DNA of 64,000 bases from the NCBI GenBank assembly GCA_947683425.1, contig CANTUQ010000109.1:216501-280500 (forward strand), written 5' to 3'. The translations under genes were made by a program, and so were the position numbers. The notes below the pieces were generated by a model. It was given only the letters and a program-made list of their open reading frames with translations. It did not search any database and had not been told where the DNA came from. Positions 49,962-60,849 of this stretch are shown in pieces; position 1 is the first letter of the stretch; the number at the start of each line of letters is the position of its first letter. The DNA comes from Excoecaria cochinchinensis. Lineage: Eukaryota; Streptophyta; Magnoliopsida; Malpighiales; Euphorbiaceae.

Positions 49962-50648
49962 GTTTTACCCAACCCATCCCTTCCCACTATGGGAATTACA
50001 CCTATATTTTGGCCATTTGGATCATCTGACATCAGCAACTTCATTATGGCTCCTTTATCTTCATTCCTTCCATAAACACTATCATATTCATCTATCACAG
50101 AATCTGTTGGTGCCTTTCCAAGGCCCCCTATTCCTTCCATAAGCACCATCATATTCATCTATCACAGAATCTGTTGGTACCTTTCCAAGGCCCCCTTTTA
50201 GACCAAGGTCAAAATCGCCTTTCAAACCGAGGTCATTTCTCTGATTCACTAAAAGTCCAACTCTTCGTAGGATTTTCAATTTCACGTTCATCGTCTCTCA
50301 AAATGGAATAGAAGAAGATAATCTATTTTTGAGACAGCTATTATGCTTGCACTTATAAGCAATCTCATACAGCAAGTCATGAGCATCATAGACGACATCT
50401 TTCAAGTGGTCGAGCCATTATTTGCCTTTATCATTGGAAATCGGCAACTCCTCAACATGATCAAGTAGTCCTCCAACAGTGTTCAATTTTATCCTCAACT
50501 CTTCCAAACGTACAGTGCTGAGTTTTATGCCCTTGATACCTCGTAAACTCAGGGAAGTCATTCGATTGAAAATAACACTAATAGAAGCAGAAAGGAATGC
50601 CAGTCCCATCGCCGCCCCCACCATTGCCATTTTTTTGGTATTTGCAAG
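49962..50648 (-). pseudogene. Split NLR pseudogene, piece 1 (coiled coil to P-loop)
   Basis: Begins MAMVGAAMGLAFLSASISVI at 50648 (a further upstream Met is less likely) and continues RLEELRIKLNTVGGLLD, stop, WLDHLKDVVYDAHDLLYEI, typical of the Rx-like coiled coil of R13L1 NLRs. A 67-bp direct duplication (about 50063-50196) repeats PTDSVIDEYD and shifts the frame. Then YGRNEDKGAIMKLL and VIPIVGRDGLGKT, where the hAT interrupts. The P-loop has RD in place of the usual MG. Confidence 0.85.
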
Positions 50649-51166
50649 GGACAGAGCTAACAAAAGAAGCAAATCAAACTTGACTTTTCCTTAGGTTGAA
50701 AAAGCAAATCAAATAGATCAGTGAAGAAGCAGTAGCAGCAAATGAATAGGTTGTTTTCGGAGGAAGATAAGAGGAAAGAATAGATTGCAGGTTAATCAAG
50801 AAACTGCAAATGTAAAGCGGATGATTATTTTACTTCCTAAGTGGAGTATTTGAACATGTAAGGCAAGACCACGTCATAATTAATGGACTATATGCTAATC
50901 TTTGTGATATTCAAATGTTTCCTGCAAAATATTTGGTAATTTTTTAAACTTGTATTAACCTTTATATATATAAGGAAAGTGCTTGACCTTATTATATATC
51001 TTTTTTTATTGAATCATTTAGCTTTTATTGCATTGCCAAAAGAAACAACAAATTTATGAATTTTTCGAATTTTTACTTTCGATATATCGAGCTTTCCTTA
51101 AATGAATTTTGTGATTGTGATTAATACACGTCATCGGCCTCTCTCTTCTTTTTAAATATGTTTACT
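50649..51166. other. Upstream region of the split NLR
   Basis: Former promoter and 5' UTR on the minus strand, AT-rich. No other feature. Confidence 0.4.
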
Positions 51167-51719
51167 CATTACAAGAAAAATTCATAATTGCTACGATAAC
51201 TCAGCGACGGAAACAAATTCCGTCGCTAAATATGATGAAATTAATTTTTCGTCTTTAATTTTATAAGAAAGTTGAAAGTTTAGCGACAAAATTTTAATGG
51301 AGGTAAATGTTTTCATCAATTTCTTTTTGACGGAATTTAGCGATGAAAAATTATAACCGTAGTAAAATAAGGCACCAATCATTGCCAGCAAAATTTGCTA
51401 CGAAATTTAGCAACATTTTTCCGTCTCTAAACTATACCTTTTTCATCAGTAAATATGGAAATTAACGACGGAAAATTTTACCGTCGGTAATTTGTTATTT
51501 TACTGATGTTTATTAATGTCCGTCGCTATATCATTTTTGACGGTGAAAATTCTGTCGCCAAAAATTAGAGACTGTATTTCTCTTTTCGTAGCAGAAAATA
51601 CAATTTATGGACGGAATTTTCAATTTCGTCAGTAAATATAGTATGCAGCAAAGGTAACTGATATACCATCAATACATGTAGTTTTTAGCGATGAAACAGT
51701 TGGTCACCATCTATGAATG

Positions 51720-52329
51720 TCTAATATATATATATATATTAATATATATATTAAAAGTCCCCCTCTCCTCCCTTTTCTCTCTCTCTCCCTCCCTCCCTCC
51801 CTCTCTCGGCCTGTGCAAATCTGCTCCGCCGCTGCTTGCCCCCCAATTGCAGGCTCCCGCCGGTGCCTGCCCCACCCCCCACCATCGACACTTGCCGCTG
51901 CCTCCCTCCCTCGAGAGCTGCCGGTCTCCCTCGCGTGCCTGCGCTCATTCACAGTATTTTTTCATTTATTTTTGTATTCCTGGTTTGGGAGTTTCCTTTT
52001 CCTGGTGTATTTTTTTAATTTCTGGTGTATTTTTTTTATTTTTATTTTTTTCTTGATGTATTCTTTTTATCTCTAGCTTCTCTGCTTTTGCTGAAGTGGG
52101 GTGATGGCTTTGGTTCCTTTTTCCCCTCTTTGTTTTCATTTAGTTTTTTTATGATGCAAATTTGTTTTTGCTTGTTTTGTCAGCGAGGTTCTGTCTTGAA
52201 TGCTTCCTATAAGAAACACAATTATTTTACTCACTATGTGTGTTTGCAATTTCATTTGGTTTCTTCACATTGTTTACTATCTTCCTCTTTGAATTTATCC
52301 CTGATATTTTTTCTGTTTTCTTTTTTAGT
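51720..52329 (+). other. CT-rich leader of the captured gene
   Basis: CT-rich, locally GC-rich segment, then T-rich sequence up to the TTTTTTAG acceptor before 52330. Overlapping open frames here are low complexity. Probably 5' UTR or intron of a captured gene; origin unknown. Confidence 0.4.
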
Positions 52330-52448
52330 GCAGCAATTGGACGAGTTGCCGAGCAAGGCAAGACCAAAGCCTAGAAGTCCTTCACGGTCTTCATGGAAGG
52401 CCTTGGTCAGCGTCTTGAAGCCAGGCTTCAAGCTGCAGAGCAGAAAAG
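52330..52448 (+). pseudogene. Captured TCP11-like exon A
   Basis: After a TTTTTTAG acceptor it reads LPSKARPKPRSPSRSS, then in a shifted frame GLGQRLEARLQAAEQK, as in plant T-complex protein 11-like proteins (helical family, cellular role poorly defined). A small deletion between the two blocks shifts the frame. Donor AAAAG/GTAAAG at 52448. Confidence 0.72.
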
Positions 52449-53147
52449 GTAAAGCGTTTTCTTTTTTCCAAAGGTGGTACTTGTGTGGTTGATGGATTAT
52501 TTTAGTTACTACTGATTAGGTTCTCGATAAGTATGTTGTTCTAAATGAATAATTGCTGTAGTTAAATGGGGATAGTTTATTCCTGGTATTATGATGTTGT
52601 TTGATGGGTTATTATTGCTTTTTGTTTTTCCCTAACTTTTATCATCATGAAGGTTTGTCTTACTTTTTATGAGGCATCGCAATATGGTAGAATTGAAAAG
52701 ACTCAAAGTCTTCATGTATCTACTGCGAGAATTTTTCTTATGACTTTTTTATGTTCTGCACCATCACTTTTCTTCCTGTTTGATCCCTAATCCGTCCCAG
52801 TTGCGCTTTCATTATCATTTCTTAAAAATAATTAGTTTGATAAGTAGGATCTGAATATTTATTCATGTAGAAAGAAAATATGGATTCATCACTTGATTTA
52901 AAACTTGTTATAAACAATATTCTATCTGTATTTCAATGCTGCTACCCATTTGTGAATTTCTCCCTCACTTTTTACTGGAATTTCTTTCCGATTGGTATGC
53001 TAGAAATTCTCACATAAAAGTTCAGGTCGACCTAGAACTTGTACTTAATCCTACAGTTGCTGCAATGTGTTGGGTGCAAATACAAGTTTTTTACTATTTT
53101 CCTTGGAAGTGATACTATAATTTATGTCTCACTTGTTAATGTGCCAG

Positions 53148-53334
53148 GTTGAGCATTTTGGCGAAGGCTCAGATGCACCTAGCTAAGTTGGATGAGTTGC
53201 GCCAGGCAGCAAAAAGTGGGGTAGAAATACGATCTAAGAGAGAAAGGGAAAGTCTTTGGTACAAAAGTAGAACTTTGGTTCAGCAAGCAGAGGCAAACAG
53301 AATGCTTATGCCGAAAATTTATTATTTGTAGTGC
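53148..53334 (+). pseudogene. Captured TCP11-like exon B
   Basis: Follows acceptor GTGCCAG and continues the split Arg codon from exon A: LSILAKAQMHLAKLDELRQA, AKSGVEIRSKRERES, VQQAEANRML. It ends at a TAG (53329-53331) after diverging from the family. The 699-bp intron is retained, so the capture was of genomic DNA. Confidence 0.75.
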
Positions 53335-53755
53335 GTTTGGTTTATAATATCTTACTGTTATATTTTTAACAAAATTTATTTATTTTAATTAATATATTTT
53401 TAATTATATTATTTTTATCCATTATAATTTTTATACTATTAATGATTCTATCAATTAAAAATTAAACAAAAAAACAAAAAAAAAAAAGAAAATTCATAAA
53501 TTAAAATAAAAAATAAAAATTTAATAAATTTACCTATGGAAATGTAATTTCCGTCGGTACATTTTGCGACAGAAATGTGTTTTCCATTGCATTAGTCAGT
53601 TTTTGTCTCTAAATTTAGTGACATAACCTGTATTTCCGTTGCAAATTTTTTAGACGAAAATGCTTATTGCATAGCAAATTTTAGCAACGACCATTAGACA
53701 AATAGAATTTTTCATTGCTAAATTCCGTCGCTGCTCCGTATTTTTCTTTTTAAGT

Positions 53756-54896
53756 CACTTGTGATACCAGTAGTAATCAACATAGTCAATCAGATTATAT
53801 GGTTAATATGGTAGAAACTACATAATGAAAAGGAATTCCGTTCTAATTCCACTTCTACAAATATTTTTTTTATCACCAAAAGTACATATTAGGTTAGGTT
53901 ATTTATTAATTTAATATTTATAAAAAAAAATATACAATATAAATTTGGGTTGTTTAGAATCCGAATAACACAACCCAAAAATTTTGGAGTTATTCATATA
54001 GAGCTTCTTTATTTATTTTGGATGGAGTGAGAGTTTCCCTTACATTTTAGGTTTGGATAGACCCAACTGATATACATCCCTGACTTTATATTATATATTT
54101 ATTTATGACGTATTAAGTCTAATGGAACGCAATAAAATATAAAAAAAATTATTTTCTCTTAAATTAAAATTTGGATTTGTTCCTACATGCCACAAAAAAG
54201 TTTATGTTGAATGGAAAATAGCTACCATAATTTCGAAGGAAGAATTGTACCAAATATGCCAGCCTTTCCTAATCGTAAAAAAATATATATTAGGTTAGGT
54301 TTGATAGGACGCCTTGTCATTGTTGGATAATTCACCAAAAGTGAATAATAAAAAACTAATAATAATAAGAAAAAAGCAACCTGGCCGGAAAAAATTGGAC
54401 TACATTTGATTATGGTTAGCACAATTTCCTATAATACTAGTATTATTGATCTAACTGAAAAAAATAATAAGTGTTACTTGAATTTGGCCCCGGTGTATGA
54501 TTTGAAATCCATGCCCTTTGTGTATAATATTGGATGGAAATGGACCATTAATTGCCTAGTCAAAGCAGGGAGTAAACAAAAGGAAAAAAATCATAAAAAC
54601 TTACATGTATTAATTTGTCTCTTTTTTCTATTTGCATATATTTATTTTGAGTATTATATTATACGGATTTACTCATAAAAAATTTACCAATTTTGCACTT
54701 ATATACTTACATGGTAAGGAGTATGAGTGAAATCCCTAATAGGCACTTGTATAAGATGACATGGACAAAAATAATAGATCTTTTTAAAGGCGAGTTGCAC
54801 ACATATGGATCTATTTTGGCCAGGTTGTAGGTTGACCTATATTCGCTTAAAATTTGATGGTTTAACGAATGGAGTAATAAAATCTCAATTTTATCA
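53756..54896. other. AT-rich spacer
   Basis: No coding exons or repeats recognised. Open frame 54406-54678 has no known domain. Confidence 0.4.
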
Positions 54897-55107
54897 TGTC
54901 AAACAATCTTTATTTTCATTATTCTATTACTCTATGGTTCAATACACGAACGTAAAATATAGGAAAGAAAAATAAACTATATATGTCTATACAAAATTGA
55001 AGGCTAGAAATATGTATAGCTATTGAAGGAAAAGATCTAATTAAAGATATCCTAGACAATATCTAATCTTTTCATGATTTCTCTCTAAACAACAGCTCAT
55101 GCCAACA
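54897..55107 (-). repeat. 3' LTR of Copia 3 (211 bp)
   Basis: Minus strand starts TGTTGGCATGAGCTG and ends TTGTTTGACA. It lacks short insertions present in the 226-bp partner. A purine tract (AGTTTGAGGGG-like, near 55108-55122) fits the polypurine tract. Confidence 0.85.
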
Positions 55108-55207
55108 CTCCCCCTCAAGTTGATGTATACAAATCTCTGATGCACAACTTGTTAAGTGAGTTATGAAAATCCTTATTTGATAGGGCCTTTCTAAGAATGT
55201 CTGCTAG

Positions 55208-55680
55208 CTAGTCCTCAGACTTGACGAATGGAAATCGAATAATCTTGGCTTTAAGGTTCTCTTTGATAAAATGTCTATCCACCTCCACATGCTTTGTCCT
55301 ATCATGCTGAACTGGATTATGAGAGATGTCAATGGCAGCTTTATTATCACAAAAAAGATTCATCTCTGAAGTAGGTGCAAAACCAATTTCTGTTAGTAAC
55401 TGTTTGAGCCAAAGAAGCTCACACAATCCCTTTGCCATTCCACGAAACTCTGCCTCAGCACTTAACAATGCCACTACTTTCTGTTTTATTACTTCTTCAT
55501 GAAACCAAGTTTTCTCCAACAAAAGTAAAATAACCAGAAGTAGACCTCATGTCCAAGATATTTCTTGCCCAATCTGGATCCGTATAACCGTCGATTCTCA
55601 AGTGATGATTTTTTGAAAAAATAATTCCTTTGCCAAGACAACCCTTCAAATAACGCAATATGTGCTGTTATGCATTTTCT
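55208..55680 (-). pseudogene. Copia 3 RNase H remnant
   Basis: Minus strand: ILRYLKG, DGYTDPDWA, TSGYFTFVG, ALLSAEAEFRGMAKG, LFCDNKAAIDISHNP and RTKHVEVDRHFIKE, the Copia RNase H block with its Asp and Glu residues. Stops separate it from the upstream part. Confidence 0.85.
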
Positions 55681-58615
55681 GCAGGTAATTTATAAAACGA
55701 TGCAGCTTTGCTTTTCTTGTGCATAATAATAAAAGCATTCCATTAGCAATTCAAAGATTGCTCAAATCCAAGTCATATATTTTTACTTAATAGCACTCTC
55801 AAATGCAGAGTGCCATCTAGCAGATACACTTACAAATATTTAAGCTCTAGAAATAGTTATTTAAGCTTAATTTGGTAAAGGACGTCAAAATGTGAATTAG
55901 TTTTTGCTAATTTGTTTATTTCAATATTCTCAAAATTGACAATCCAAATAGACAATCAATGGAGTCTAATCACAAAATACAGAAAAGCTAAGCTTTATAA
56001 TTCCAATTATAACTCAAACCAAGAAAAACAAAGCCATCAGAAGGTCCTCAAACAATTCTAGCCAGCCTAGGTAAAGGAAATAAGCATCACAAAGGGCTAT
56101 AATGGCAACCAGAGGCAAGTTTAGTTAAAGACTTTTCAGCATCGAACCTACTTAAATTTCTAACTTCTTCTGGCATGTGAATACACTTACCCTGATTCTA
56201 CCAAATCAATTCAAACATAACAAGTTTATTCGAAAGGAAAAAACACAAAGAGAGAGAATCGATACAATAGCCCTAGATACAATAAAATTCCTAAATAAAT
56301 TGTAATCCTAAATTTCCATATAAATAGAATAGGAAAGCCTAAATAAAAAATATTAATAACTGAATTAATATTAGATCAAAATAATTCCTAAACTTAGTTT
56401 TCTTTACTGAATCACAATAAATTTAAAGAGCCAGTAAGGTAGACTACGTACCGCACTTTTCACAGTGGAAAAAGTTGTCTTGACCCTCAATTCTGTGGAT
56501 CACAGGTCACAATCCAACTTCAGGAATACAAGTAACACCGATAATAAAGTTTAATCAATTTCTATTCATCCACCTACACAATGGCACTGAATTGTATTTA
56601 CAATCTTGCACACTTTGCTATTCAGAATTGAATAACTAAATTCTTTTATTGGTATGCTTAATCTTGATAAGCTGCTGATATTATTGATAAAATTAAACAA
56701 AAATAGAATTACAAGTTAACAGGACCTAGGACCATAAAGAGATTAGGAAAAATCTGCCAACAATCAAAAATAGGACAACCAATTCCCTAAGAAAGAGAGC
56801 TCAAACATGATCCCTACTAAAACTTGACAGACTAGCATAACCAAACTAAAAACGGAACAACCAATACCTAAAGACATAGTGTTCATTCATAATCCCTACT
56901 AAAACTTAACAGACCAACAAAACCAATAAACATAAGAAATAGCACATCCCCACGCCAGATTACAAGAAATTCAAGTCAGCAGAGGAAAATGAGATGCCAA
57001 GAACAGTTGAGTTAAATTATCCAAATAAAAGACATATTTAGCAACATTAATTACATCAACAAAAATCAAATGCACCCAAATATTTCTTTTATTTTCCTCA
57101 GAAAAAGGGATTCAATTTCAACTCAAAAAGAAAAACAATAAAAATGAATGAAAATGGTTATTTAAAGACAAGCTATAAACAAAAAAAAAAAATCTTAAAA
57201 TTTGCAAAACAAAATAGCTACCAAATGGTGATAATTAATAAGTCTTACTAATATTTATTATATTTTAATTTTACTTAACTTTTATATTTTTTTATAAGCC
57301 AATACTATATTCAAGTATAGATAATACGATAGATAGGAGTAGAAAGACATGTTCCAGAGATCAAGCCAACTCTAGAAACAACCCCAAGAGCAAAAATCGA
57401 GGATAAAACAAGGTAAACAATCACCAAAAAAAAAAAAGCAAAACAACCCAAGAGGAAATAAAAAGACAACGCCTGATACATGTACAAAAGAAACATCCAA
57501 AACATTTTATTAACCTGCTAGAGCTTCCAAAAAGCCTTCTATCGCTCCTCCTAATGGCACACAAGGACCCAGCGTAGTGTCAAAAAAAAAAGGTACCAGT
57601 TGTCAAATAAAAAAAGAGAGTGAATAAAAAAGAATAGAATAGAGAGTCTTAACACAAGAATTTTGTCAAACAGTTTATAGGCATACAAAAATAAAGAGAA
57701 TAAGCCACACGTTTACTCAACTAAGAACTTCCTTAAATACAAGTAAACAAATAACTAATTATTCCAAATTAAGGGAATAACAACCCATAATCAGATAATG
57801 AAAAAAACAAAACCCTAGATAACTGACACTTTACTAAGTAAAAATAACCTATGAGAAAATATGAACAAAGTAGAAAACGTGAACAGCATAAATTTTGCAT
57901 TAGTTCTTAACACCTAGATCACCGCTGACCACCAAAAAACAGACCGCAACCAAGAGCTTTGAAAACCACTGTTAAAGAGTGATGGAGGGAGATTGCAAAG
58001 ATGGGTGTTAGAGCAGCGGTGGTGAATGGCCGGTGGGTGTAACCTCGTCGTCGAGATGGTGAGGATGGATATTGGAGCGGTTCAAGAGAAAATTTGAAGA
58101 CCAGGGCTGTTCAGGAAAAAGGAAACTCAGACAAATGGTGATTTTTTTACACTAAATTGTTTTATTATGCATTTTGTTAATATTAAATATAAAATATTTT
58201 ATTAATAATTACTAACGACTTACCGACGAAAATAAACCGTAGCTTAAACTAAACCTTTTAGCCCTAAAAATTTTTTGCATTTACTTACCGACGTACTATA
58301 AATCCGTCACAACATCTGTAGGTAAATAAAAAAAATGCTCGTATTACCGACCAAAATTCCGTCACTATATCAATTAATTGAAAAAATTATTTACAGACGA
58401 AAATAACCGTTGGTAAATCGGTCGCTAACAATTGGCGCCAACATTTCCCGCCAATAATATCGACGCATTATTATTTCCGTCGATAAAAATGTCATCATTT
58501 ATCAAAATGATTTTTTACCTACGCATTATAAGTTTGGTCGGTAATCCATTGGTAATTTATTACTTTTACCGACGGAATATATGTCCGTCGGTAAAATCTA
58601 TTTTTTTTGTAGTGA
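55681..58615. mobile_element. CACTA-derived insertion with captured gene DNA
   Basis: The right end reads TTTTTTTTGTAGTG at 58602-58615 with CCGTCGGTAA subterminal motifs at about 58200-58600. It cuts Copia 3 after RPDIAYAMS. No CACTAC terminus was found on the left near 55.7 kb, so the left end is deleted or diverged. The interior includes a GC-richer 5' UTR-like block at 57900-58110 (minus) and a zinc-finger-like exon at 56452-56516. Confidence 0.6.
56452..56516 (-). pseudogene. Possible captured CHY zinc-finger (MIEL1/RZPF34-like) exon
   Basis: Minus strand reads IHRIEGQDNFFHCEKCG followed by donor GTACGT. CHY-RING E3 ligases have CGICRxGGxxNFFHCxxCG. A short deletion upstream and a Cys-to-His change weaken it. 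A possible neighbouring block CIHMPEEVRNLSRF at about 56190 (minus) is unassigned. Confidence 0.5.
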
Positions 58616-59485
58616 CTCATAGCGTAAGCAATGTCAGGTCGAGTGTGTGAGAAATAAATAAGCTTTACAACAATCCTTTGATATTACCTCTTATTTGCTG
58701 GTACTTAATTCGAATGCTCGCCTAGTTTATGGTTTTGCATCATTGGAGTATAGGTCGGTTTACAATCTAGCATTCTGACCTTGGATAGCAAGTCCAGGAT
58801 ATATTTTTATTGTGAGAGGAATATGCCACATTTAGACCTTGCAACTTCGATTCCAAAAAAATACTTCAGTCCTCCTAAATTCTTCATCTCGAATTCAGAT
58901 GTTAATCTCTTTTGAAGTAGAAATATCTCTTCTGTATCATCTCCTGTAATTATCATATCGTCAACGTATAATATCAATGCTGTTACCTTGCCCATTTGGT
59001 GTTTCAGAAAGAGAGTGTGGTCCGAGTTACATTGGTGGAAACCATAATTTTTCATTGCTGAGCTAAATCTTCCAAACCACACTTTAGGAGAATGTTAATC
59101 CATAGAGCGCGCGTTGTAATTTGCACACCACATGTGTTTTTGATGAAGCCGAATAGTCTGGTGGGACTTCCATATAGACCTCTTCCTTTAGATTACCATT
59201 AAGAAAAGCATTTTTTACATCAAATTGATGTAATGGCCAATCTAAATTTGCTGCAAGTGATAATAATAGTCTAATTGTGTTGAGTTTTGCCACTGGTGAA
59301 AATGTCTCTTGATAATCTACTCCATGGGTATGCGTGTATCCCTTTGCCACCATTCTTGCCTTGTATCGTTCAAAAGTACCTTCTGCTTTGTATTTAATGG
59401 AGAAAACCCATTTGCAGCCCACTATTTTTGCACCTTCTGGTAATGAGACAAGAGTCCATGTTTCGGTTTTAAGAAGTGCCTCCAT
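58616..59485 (-). pseudogene. Copia 3 reverse transcriptase
   Basis: TWTLVSLPEGAKIVGCKWVF, QFDVKNAFLNGNLKEEVYM and catalytic YVDDMIITGDD (about 58975-58945), then HTRPDIAYA just before the CACTA junction. Intact over long stretches, with a frameshift or stop near 59083 and another near 58800. Confidence 0.88.
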
Positions 59486-59527
59486 TTCCTCTTGTATTGC
59501 TCGAGCCCGCTTTGAATTTGCTAAGGC

Positions 59528-60778
59528 TTATTCAACACATATAGAGATGTGGTTAGAGTATTCCTCGCACATAAAGGTCTTGAGGGGTTTAGACAGATTC
59601 TGTCTGGTTACATAATTTGCAATTGGATATCTTGATCCTCTCTTCTCAATTTCAGGAGAGTATTTGTTGGGCGGTTTGCCTCTGTTGTGCCTGAAAGGTA
59701 AGTTGTAGCCAAAAGATATACCCAAATTATCATTTTGAGTAGAAGAAGCAGAATTTACCTCATAAATATTCTCAGGAGACAGGTCTTCTGGTACTAGAGA
59801 GTGGGGAGGTGCTTCAAATTCAACTTCTACTTCTACTTCTAGATCATCCATAATTTCAGTTTTATTTCTTTTTTTCTCTACTGTATCCTCAATTCTTAGA
59901 ATTACATTACCATCAGGTTCCATATTCTTTTCGATCGCCATTTTATGATAATTGGAGGAGGAGTTTGGCCAGTCCCATTGCAACCAATTCAAAGCTTCAT
60001 CTCGTTTCTCCCCCTGAAGTGATGAATTAGGTGAATAAAAATTTTCTGATTCGATAAAAGTAACATCCATAGTAATGTGGATTCCCTAGGTTGTAGGGTC
60101 AAGACATCGATAACCCTTTTGATGAGTACCATATCCCAAGAACAAACACTGAAGTGCACAAGGATCAAGTTTGGTTCTCTGATTTTTATGGAGGTGAACA
60201 TATGCAACACATCCAAACACTTTAGGTGGAAGTAACAGTACTTTAGGTAAAGAAGTAGACTGAGATAAAGCTTGTAAAGGCGTCTTAAAATTAAGAATCT
60301 TGGAAGGTATACGATTTAAGAGATAGATAGCAGTAGTAGCTACAGAGTCCCGGTGTTGTTTGGGCACTTGAGCTCCAAGTAATAAAGCCCTTGTGGTTTT
60401 AAGAATGTGCCTGTTCTTTCTCTTAGCAACTCCATTTTGTTGAGGAGTTTATGGGCATAAAGTTTCATGGATGATGCCACATTGTTGAAAGTATGCTTTG
60501 AATTTGTTATTAACATATTCCCCTATATTATCTGATCTCATAATTTAAATTTTTCCAGAAAATTGAGTTTGAATCATAACATGAAAAGACCAAAATACAA
60601 GTAATACCTCGTCTTTATTTTTGAGCACATATAGCCATGTCATGCGAGTACAATGATCCACAAAAGTCACAAACCAGCGGATACCAGACAGAGTAGGAAC
60701 TAGGGAAGGAACCCATACATCTGAGTGTATTAATGTAAATGGAAGTTCACTTTTATTCAAACGTAACGAGTAGGACAC
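59528..60778 (-). pseudogene. Copia 3 integrase and hinge
   Basis: Integrase core LPFTLIHSDVW, GIRWFVTFVDHCTRMTWLY, TAIYLLNRIPSKIL, FGCVAYVHLHKNQRTKLDP and a hinge to 59528. Stops and frame changes near 60540, 60420 and 60080. Confidence 0.85.
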
Positions 60779-60849
60779 CCGATGACTTTTAGCAAGAATA
60801 CAAGTTTCACACTTAAAACCAAAATTGTGAAGATGTGAAAATAACTCTA

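Larger units (their letters stand above)
51167..53755. mobile_element. CACTA-like element carrying TCP11-like exons
   Basis: Left end CATTACAAGAAAAATTC (CACTA end with one substitution), followed by GCGACGGAA/TTCCGTCGC subterminal motifs at 51200-51690. A matching array at 53540-53750 ends in a diverged terminus (tccgtatttttcttttt). The interior contains a CT-rich leader (51760-51960) and two exons of a host gene. No transposase. The right end and TSD are not clean. Confidence 0.65.

Noticed and set aside
51691..52076. Several overlapping open frames in the CT-rich block
   Set aside because: Low-complexity translations of CTCTCCCTCC-type sequence in all frames; more likely a leader.
53315..53336. 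TTATTTGTAGTG as a CACTA right end
   Set aside because: CCGTCGC-type subterminal motifs continue for another 400 bp to about 53750, so this match is internal.
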